From Rattus norvegicus (lineage: Eukaryota > Chordata > Mammalia > Rodentia > Muridae), in contig NC_086024.1 in the NCBI RefSeq assembly GCF_036323735.1, positions 134,841,053 through 134,905,052 of the forward strand: a DNA stretch of 64,000 bases, given 5' to 3'. Under the pieces are notes generated by a model that was not told where the DNA came from, ran no database searches, and was given only the letters and a program-made list of their open reading frames with translations. Numbering within the stretch: the stretch's first letter is position 1; the number at the start of each line of letters is the position of its first letter. Of the stretch, positions 57,601 through 64,000 are shown piece by piece. A program made the translations under genes and the position numbers.

Positions 57601-58447
57601 TTTCCTAAACAAAACACCAATGGCTTACGCTCTAAGATCAAGAATCGACAAATGGGATCTCATAAAACTGCAAAGCTTCTGTAAGGCAAAGGACACTGTG
57701 GTTAGGACAAAACGGCAACCAACAGATTGGGAAAAGATCTTTACCAATCCTACAACAGATAGAGGCCTTATATCCAAAATATACAAAGAACTCAAGAAGT
57801 TAGACCGCAGGGAAACAAATAACCCTATTAAAAAATGGGGCTCAGAGCTAAACAAAGAATTCACAGCTGAGGAATGCCGAATGGCTGAGAAACACCTAAA
57901 GAAACGTTCAACATCTTTAGTCATAAGGGAAATGCAAATCAAAACAACCCTGAGATTTCACCTCACACCACTGAGAATGGCTAAGATAAAAAACTCAGGG
58001 GACAGCAGATGCTGGCGAGGATGTGGAGAAAGAGGAACAGTCCTCCATTGTTGGTGGGATTGCAAACTGGTACAACCATTCTGGAAATCAGTCTGGAGGA
58101 TCCTCAGAAAATTGGACATTGAACTGCCTGAGGATCCAGCTATACCTCTCTTGGGCATATACCCAAAAGATGCCCCAACATATAAAAAAGACACGTGCTC
58201 CACTATGTTCATTGCAGCCTTATTTATAATAGCCAGAAGCTGGAAAGAACCCAGATGCCCTTTAACAGAGGAATGGATACAGAAAATGTGGTACATCTAC
58301 ACAATGGAATATTACTCAGCTATCAAAAACAACGAGTTTATGAAATTCGTAGGCAAATGGTTGGAACTGGAAAACATCATCCTGAGTGAGCTAACCCAAT
58401 CACAGAAAGACATACATGGTATGCACTCATTGATAAGTGGCTATTAG
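54624..58447 (+). pseudogene. L1ORF2: L1 ORF2 (endonuclease/reverse transcriptase), disrupted
   Basis: Rodent ORF2 encodes an apurinic-type endonuclease, a reverse transcriptase and a Cys-rich C-terminus. The first segment, 54624-55742 (372 codons), is open and holds a complete endonuclease domain: N16/N18 in SLNINGL, E45 in QETHL, D147 and N149 in GDFNT, and a C-terminal SDHH (about 230-233). Lesions follow: an apparent 4-nt loss giving a stop at 55740-55742; an extra A in the A7 run at 55845-55851; an in-frame TGA at 56133-56135; a 1-nt loss near 56605-56607. From there the frame is open to 58447, with the RT active-site FADD at 56720-56731 and a C-x3-C-x7-H-x4-C motif near 58010-58064. The whole ORF therefore cannot be translated as one protein. 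Confidence 0.93.
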
Positions 58448-59160
58448 CCCAAATGCTTGAATTACCCTAGATGCCTAGAACAAATGAAACTCAAGACAGA
58501 TGATCAAAATGTGAATGCTTCACTCCTTCTTTAAAAGGGGAACAAGAATACCCTTGGCAGGGAAGAGAGAGGCAAAGATTAAAACAGAGACTGAAGGAAC
58601 ACCCATTCAGAGTCTGCCCCACATGTGGCCCATACATATACAGCCACCCAATTAGACAAGATGGATGAAGCAAAGAAGTGCAGGCCGACAGGAGCCGGAT
58701 GTAGATCGCTCCTGAGAGACACAGCCAGAATACAGCAAATACAGAGTCGAATGCCAGCAGCAAACCACTGAACTGAGAATAGGACCCCCGTTGAAGGAAT
58801 CAGAGAAAGAACTGGAAGAGCTTGAAGGGGCTCGAGACCCCATATGTACAACAATGCCAAGCAACCAGAGCTTCCAGGGACTAAGCCACTACCCAAAGAC
58901 TATACATGGACTGACCGTGGACTCTGACCTCATAGGTAGCAATGAATAGCCTAGTAAGAGCACCAGTGGAAGGGGAAGCCCTGGGTCCTGCTAAGACTGA
59001 ACCCCCAGTGAACTAGACTGGTGGGGGGAGGGCGGCAATGGGGGGAGGGTTGGGAGGGGAACACCCATAAGGAAGGGGAGGGGCGAGGGGGATGTTTGCC
59101 CGGATACCGGGAAAGGGAATAACACTCAAAATGTATATAAGAAATACTCAAGTTAATAAA
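58448..59160 (+). other. L1 3' UTR with G-rich polypurine tract and AATAAA
   Basis: About 710 bp after the ORF2 stop. It contains the run of G-blocks at 59021-59090 (gtggggggaggg, ggggggagggttgggagggg) typical of rodent L1 3' UTRs and able to form a G-quadruplex, then AATAAA at 59155-59160. Confidence 0.92.
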
Positions 59161-59227
59161 AAAAAAAGAAAAAAGAAAAAAGAAAAGAGCCCAAACACTA
59201 CAAAAAAAAAAAAAAAAAAAAAAAAAA
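59158..59227 (+). other. Double L1 A-tail with 15-nt intervening segment
   Basis: An A-rich tract with G interruptions (to about 59186) is followed by the non-A segment gagcccaaacactac (59187-59201) and a second, pure A-run (59202-59227). The flanking duplication starts only after the second run. This fits a short 3' transduction or a mutated tail. Confidence 0.75.
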
Positions 59228-59237
59228 CTGAACACAG

Positions 59238-59522
59238 ATTGCCGCTTGCCCACACATGCTCTGTCAGGCGGCTGGCCCTGAGCAAAGCGCACGCGTGAAA
59301 ACTGAACAGCCACAGAGTCACCGAACACTGGCCTCTAGGCTCATCAGCCATCGCTGCCTTGCTCAGAGTGCCTTTGGTTACACTGGACACCCTCAGGAGA
59401 CAGAGCCTGATGGTAGTCCTCTGTAGAAGGAGGGAATGGCCAGGTCATTAGAGCCTTATCCGAGACGAGAATCCACTATACAGCCATAAAGGAAGTTGTT
59501 ATCCATACTGGGTGAGACGTAG
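59238..59522. other. 3' flank of the young L1
   Basis: No feature recognised. Begins in the sequence that was continuous with 52562 before insertion. Confidence 0.4.
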
Positions 59523-59533
59523 GGCTTGCTTGC

Positions 59534-59572
<39 letters not shown>

Positions 59573-59589
59573 CTTACTTACTTACTTAC

Positions 59590-59640
<51 letters not shown>

Positions 59641-59641
59641 T
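59523..59641. repeat. (TTTA)n(CTTA)n(TTTA)n microsatellite
   Basis: About 11 TTTA units, 5 ACTT/CTTA units, then about 15 TTTA units. Confidence 0.97.
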
Positions 59642-59974
59642 GGAGTCTCTCATGCTCCTGTGAGCAAATCAAATAAAGTCCTTGGTTTCCCAAGCTAGAT
59701 TTGGATGGAACCGTCACTTTGCCATTTAGATCCTACCGGAGGTGAAGAGACATTTTTTTTTTGACATCACCTCAGAAAAATGTTAATGCAGAGATTCAAA
59801 CATCTAAGCCAAAGGATGTGCCAGAGACAACCGCCTTCTTGCGTTTCGCAAGCTGAACTCTCCTGGTTCACTGTGCCTCCAAATCTCTTTATCCCCACAG
59901 CCTAGGGGGTCTATCTCCTGACTATCTCCAAGCCCTGAGTATCTGGTGGACTCTTCCTGCCCTGGGGGCAGGGC
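59642..59974. other. Anonymous sequence
   Basis: No feature recognised. Confidence 0.4.
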
Positions 59975-60318
59975 GGGACAGACATGTGCATGTGAGTGTG
60001 CAGGTCAATGCACACACATGTACGTGGAAGCCAGAGGCCAACACACACTGCCTTCCCCCACCACTCCCCACTTTACGTTTTGAGGCAGGGCCTCTCACCA
60101 AACTGAGAGCCCAGAGCTCACCAATTCAGCTACATTAGCTGGGCAGCAAACCCAACCCCAGAGATCCTCTTGATTCTGCCTTCCCTGCCTGTGCTGGGAT
60201 TTCAGGTGCACGCCACTGTGCCTGGCCGTTTAACTTTATTGGTTGCTGGTGATCGAGCTCGGATTCTCACACTAGCTGTGCAAACACTTTAGACTGAGGC
60301 ATCCCCCAGTCCCAACTC
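59975..60318 (-). mobile_element. B3-type SINE
   Basis: Antisense B3: 'ttttgaggcagggcctctca', 'gagctcaccaattcagctac', 'tgtgctgggatttcaggtgc', 'ggtgatcgagctcggattct' and 'tttagactgaggcatccccc', with the TG-rich tail at its left end. Confidence 0.85.
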
Positions 60319-60670
60319 ACCTTTCCTGTCCTTAAACGTTCACCTCAACAGTTTGCTTATACAATCATCCTGCCACTTTCACTGTGGTTCAGGTGATAAA
60401 GAATTACACAAACCTAGAACTCTCCAGAAATACCAGTGTCCCTTCCACTATCATGCAGCCCAAGGCAGAGCCAAGCCCTCTGGCTCTGTGCCCCTGCCGC
60501 AGTGTCCCATGTTAGCAGTGAGTGGGACCCAAGTTCTAATTCCCTCACCAGGCTCTCATCCTTCCTCTCCTTTAAACCCCATTCTTTTTTATCTGACTTA
60601 TAAAGGCCATGCCTCCAGTGAAAGTGGAAAAGGCTCAAAGCCCAACCCTGCCTTGGAGGAGCTCTTCACA
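60319..60670. other. Anonymous sequence
   Basis: No feature recognised between the SINE and the CA array. Confidence 0.4.
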
Positions 60671-60709
<39 letters not shown>

Positions 60710-61034
60710 CATACACACACAACACACACACACCATGCACATACACACACACCACACACACACCACACACACACACACCACACACAGACACACACACACC
60801 ACACACAGACACACACACACCACACATACACACCACACACACACCACACATACACACCACACACACACACACCACACACACACACACCACACACACACAC
60901 CATGCACATACACACACACACCACACATACACACCACACACACACACACCACACACACACCACACACACACACTACACACACACACCACACACACACACC
61001 ATGCACATACACACACACACACCACACATACACA

Positions 61035-61073
<39 letters not shown>

Positions 61074-61091
61074 GAGAGACAGAGAGAGAGA
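60671..61091. repeat. Long compound (CA)n array with CACCA and CATGCA interruptions
   Basis: About 420 bp in which CA runs are punctuated by ACCACA, ATGCACATA and AGACACA, giving a higher-order pattern. It ends in CAGAGAGA. The long frames of His/Thr or Cys/Val across it are repeat artefacts. Confidence 0.97.
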
Positions 61092-61487
61092 AAGCACCCT
61101 TGTAATCTGTACTGGTGACAGCCTTGTCTCAGTAGGGAATGACTGCCCCATAATCTCTCAATGACAGGCAGCATAGTGGATACTAAGACTTGTCCCCTCA
61201 GACAAGAAGCACTTCCAGGGAAGATGTCAGACCAAGGGGTTCACACTGAGCCTCCTCCTCCTCCCAACCCCATCACCTGGCACAGAGGCCTAGGAGCAGG
61301 CCAGCAGCAGCCACCGCCTCACATCGACTCATCGGAAACCACAGCTTGTGAAGTGTGAAGCTGTAATTCCCAACCCCACCCCAGCTTCTGGGAGCTTTCG
61401 GGGAGTAGAGGAACCAATGCTGAGAAAACTCACAGAACTCCTTCCACAGACAGGCTGTTGGGGCAGGGTATTGAGGAAGGTGGAGTT
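61092..61487. other. Anonymous sequence
   Basis: No feature recognised. Confidence 0.4.
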
Positions 61488-61927
61488 AAAAACTCCCAAG
61501 AGGGTAATGTAGTGTTTGACTTTGTCACTGAGGTGTGTTTCCTGTATGCAGCAAAATGCTGAGTCCTGTTTACTTATCCAGTCTGTTAGTCTATGTCTTT
61601 TTATTGGGAATCGAGTCCATTGATGTTAAGAGATATTAAGGAGCAGTGATTGTTGTTTCCTGTTATTTTTGTTGTTAGAGGTGGAATTATGTTTGTTTGG
61701 CTCTCTGGCATCAATGGGAGGGAAGGTCCTTGGTCCTGTGGAGGCTGGATGCCGGAGCATAAGGGAATGCTAAGGTGGTGAGGCAAGTGGGTGGGTGAGG
61801 GGAGCACCCTCACAGAAGCGGGGAGAGAGGATGGGATGGGGGTTTGCAGAGGGGAAACCGGGAGGAGGAAAAACATTTTCAATGTAAGTAAATAAAGTAA
61901 ACAATAAAACTCAAAGCTCCCAAGAGG
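61488..61927. mobile_element. Short L1 insertion with inverted 5' part and target duplications
   Basis: From 61505 to about 61680 the minus strand encodes the start of L1 ORF2 (KITGNNNHCSLISLNINGLD). From about 61685 to 61910 the plus strand is an L1 3' UTR with 'ggcatcaatgggagggaagg', a G-rich tract and AATAAAGTAAACAATAAAAC. The duplication aaaactcccaagagg / aaagctcccaagagg flanks it (61489-61503, 61913-61927). The upstream gtt|aaaa gives a TTTT/AA cut on the other strand. Signature of twin priming. Confidence 0.85.
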
Positions 61928-62619
61928 AGAAAATCCTGCACGTCGCAATGGGAGACTGATGGCTGGGAGAAAGATCTAGCATCTTCCAAGATTGGGATTT
62001 GCCACCTGGAAGGCGTGAGCATGTCCCTCATGCCCCTTGAAATGTCCTGTTTCGGACATACTTCTAAAACATTACCCGTTGCTCATCAGATATTTAACGG
62101 AACATTATGTCTTACCAAGGTGCCACGCTAAGACCCTAGTGTCTACACAGAGACGATGGCTGCACTGGAATCGAGGGAGTCAGAGACAGGACACTCTAGG
62201 GAGGAGCCAGAGCACGAGTTCTCCACCCTCACCGGATTCAGCTCTGGTGGAGACCTCCCTGTTACCTCTCACAAACACTCAGCACAGGAGACGACTGCGT
62301 AGAGAGCAACGGTGCTCAAATTACAGCCTTGGGGCTCACGGTATTTGATAAACCATCTCATTCTGCTATTGCCTGCAAAAGATTATCATTTCCAAGTGAA
62401 CCCACTTTGACATCTGAGAATGAGACATCAATTTCTTCCAGTTCCATCCCGATGCTAGTTTCGTAGATTTAACGCACGCGTACCGCAGAAACCCCATAAC
62501 GTAGCATTATGCTTCTGTACAAAGAGCCAGCTCTCTCCGCATGACATTAAGGTAATAAACTATTCTCAGTGTTCGCCATGCCCAGCACACTCCAGAGCTC
62601 TGGGTTGATCTGTGTTTCC
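61928..62619. other. Anonymous sequence
   Basis: No gene or repeat recognised. CpGs appear around 62470-62500 (acgcacgcgtaccgcag). Confidence 0.4.
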
Positions 62620-63345
62620 GTGTGGCGTGCCTTGTTGGTCAGACTCAAAGAGTCCTTTCCACATTTCCTACAGTGCCGTTTTGCTGGCGATAAATTTCCT
62701 TCGCTTTGGTATGTCTGAAATCAACTTTATTTCCTCCCTTCACGTTTGAAGAATGACGTCGTTGGGGTAGAATGCCGGATCGCGAGCACTCCATTACGCA
62801 GTGGTCGCTCCATCGGTGTCTCCCTGCTCGCACACACCGAGTCCAGGAGAAATCTTCTGTCGGCCTTATCTTTGTTCCTCCGTACATAATGTGCCGTTTT
62901 CCTCGGGCCTTTATAGCACTTTCTCTTTATTGGTTTTGACCAACTTGCTTATGGTGCGCATTGATCTTTCATTACATTTCCTGTCCTTGCTTCAGTGAGT
63001 TTCTGGGATTTGTAGGTTGATAGTTTTCGCCGAAATTGGAAAATGCGGGGCATTATTTCTCAAAATGACTTTCACATCTCCACCTCTTCCTCCATTTCCA
63101 CGGCTTCCAATTACACGTTCTGACACTTGATTTTTTTCTCCCCTCATGGATAAGGATGCCTTGGTTTTCATTTTTCCCCCAGTATGCTTTTTTCTGGGCC
63201 ATTTCTGTCGGCATGTCATTAAGTCCGGTAATGTTTACTCCTGTGTTTCCCTGTCATTCACTCCGTATATTTTCACCTCTGCACTATACTTTCCGTTCCT
63301 GGAAATCTGATCTGACTCATTTGTGTGCTTTCCACACCTTAAATG
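62620..63345 (-). mobile_element. Ancient L1 (L1M) ORF1 relic, CpG-rich
   Basis: The minus strand follows an L1 ORF1 from its RNA-recognition domain (FPISAKTINLQIPET in a position matching ENFPNL-type sequence) to its C-terminal end (DFRHTKAKEIYRQQ). The plus strand shows the matching antisense phrases 'gtatgtctgaaatcaacttt' and 'gttcctccgtacataatgtg'. Frames are broken. For so old a relic it keeps, or has gained, an unusual number of CpGs. Confidence 0.65.
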
Positions 63346-63583
63346 TTTGAGCATATGGAATATAGTTATGATGGTAATAACTAATTTTTGACATGTGGTG
63401 GTATCACTGTGTGACCTTGGCTGGCCCAGAAGTTGTTATGTAGACTGGACTGTCATGGAATGCTCCAGACCTACTTGCTGCTGCTGGGGTGGAAAAACAA
63501 AAACAGCAAAACAAAAAGCAATCAGCCATTTTGATGTCTTTTTGTTAAGTCTTAAGTCTAGGTCAATTTTCAAAGAGTCATAG

Positions 63584-63585
63584 AT

Positions 63586-63642
<57 letters not shown>
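63584..63642. repeat. (GATA)n microsatellite
   Basis: About 14 GATA units. Confidence 0.98.
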
Positions 63643-63652
63643 GAGTCTACTT

Positions 63653-63879
63653 AAGATAGGTCATATTTGGGGGCTGGAGAGATGGCTCAGAGGTTAAGAG
63701 CACTGTCTGCTCATCCAGAGGTCCTGAGTTCAATTCCCAGCAACCACATGGTGGCTCACAACCACCTATAATCAGGTCTGGTGCCCTCTTCTGACCTGTA
63801 GTTGAATACATGCAGGCAGAAAGCAGTATGATGTATACATAATAAATAAATGTTTAAAAAAAAAAGATAGGTCATATTT
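63653..63879 (+). mobile_element. B2 SINE with 16-bp target duplication
   Basis: The body from 63669 has A-box 'gatggctcagaggttaaga', B-box 'gagttcaattcccag', 'catggtggctcacaaccacc', 'gccctcttctgacctgtag', AATAAATAAATG and an A-tail. The exact duplication aagataggtcatattt is at 63653-63668 and 63864-63879. Full length and recent. Confidence 0.98.
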
Positions 63880-64000
63880 TCATGCTTCCCTGCATGTCTT
63901 GTAACCTATGGCTATATGCCACACACTGCGAGTTTTACCTGAATGGGCTTTTCTGTTTTCTGGGAATATTCCTGAACTTTCTTGACATGGGTCAAAGGTG

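Larger units (their letters stand above)
52563..59237 (+). mobile_element. Young L1 retrotransposon, near full length, with target-site duplications
   Basis: Order: 15-bp target duplication, 5' UTR, intact ORF1, short inter-ORF spacer, ORF2 (frame-broken), 3' UTR with G-rich polypurine tract, AATAAA, two A-tails, target duplication. The duplications at 52563-52577 and 59223-59237 (aaaaactgagcgcag / aaaaactgaacacag) differ at two G/A positions. The upstream junction att|aaaaa gives the complementary-strand cut TTTTT/AAT, fitting the L1 endonuclease preference. The few ORF2 lesions and intact ORF1 suggest a comparatively recent insertion in the rat lineage. The copy cannot mobilise itself because the RT region is shifted and stopped. 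Confidence 0.95.

Noticed and set aside
60353..61174. Open frames of 120-250 codons, His/Thr-rich or Cys/Val-rich, on both strands
   Set aside because: They are translations of the compound CA array; similar artefacts occur at 1797-2124 and 5199-5699.

Overview
The window is mammalian nuclear DNA, almost certainly rat (genus Rattus) or a very close murid. The evidence is a dense mix of rodent-specific retroposons: tRNA-Ala/BC1-type ID elements (two with clear target-site duplications), B1, B2 and B3/B4 SINEs, Lx-type L1 3' ends, and a near-full-length young L1 whose 5' UTR repeats its own head 606 bp downstream. Long CA/GT, GATA and polypurine microsatellites, typical of rodents, occur throughout. 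I found no exon, CpG-island promoter or intact host gene. The window reads as intergenic or intronic DNA, and the only host-gene-derived protein sequence is a dead retrocopy.

Layout. 0-15 kb: mostly anonymous sequence with scattered microsatellites, an ERV-type LTR candidate (2.1 kb), LTR-like rodent repeats, two hAT-Charlie-type mini-elements (4.0 and 15.0 kb), several B2/B3 SINEs, and a stretch at 6.6-7.1 kb rich in homeodomain core sites around a perfect inverted repeat. 15.8-22.9 kb: a single ancient L1 can be followed in order (ORF1 relic, ORF2 start, ORF2 middle, RT region). It is blown apart by younger insertions: Lx 3' ends, SINEs, LTR-like repeats and a processed pseudogene of the Sm protein E gene (Snrpe). 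23-52 kb: anonymous sequence with LTR-like rodent repeats, a MaLR LTR (29.7 kb), a 5'-inverted old L1 (31 kb), a Tigger-type DNA transposon relic (37.1-37.6 kb), a MIR, B1/B2/B3 copies and long polypurine tracts. 52.56-59.24 kb: the young L1, with recognisable target-site duplications, a 5' UTR with a repeated head, an intact ORF1, an ORF2 with an intact endonuclease domain but a shifted/stopped reverse-transcriptase region, a G-rich 3' UTR and a double A-tail. 59.2-64 kb: tetranucleotide and compound CA arrays, a short 5'-inverted L1 with target-site duplications, an unusually CpG-rich antisense relic of an ancient L1 ORF1, and a B2 SINE with a 16-bp target-site duplication.

How the parts relate: this is a record of successive retrotransposition. 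Old L1M and DNA-transposon relics form the substrate, into which MaLR and LTR-like repeats, Lx L1 ends, SINEs and finally the young L1 and ID/B2 copies inserted. Many CA/GT arrays begin at the 3' ends of B2/B3 SINEs. I see no convincing undescribed biological system. The most notable items are the L1 architecture (duplicated splice-donor-bearing head, possible 3' transduction, endonuclease-only ORF2), the colinear nested L1M, and the inverted-repeat element with homeodomain sites. Repeat names come from sequence recognition, not a database search; where I could not assign a family I say so.
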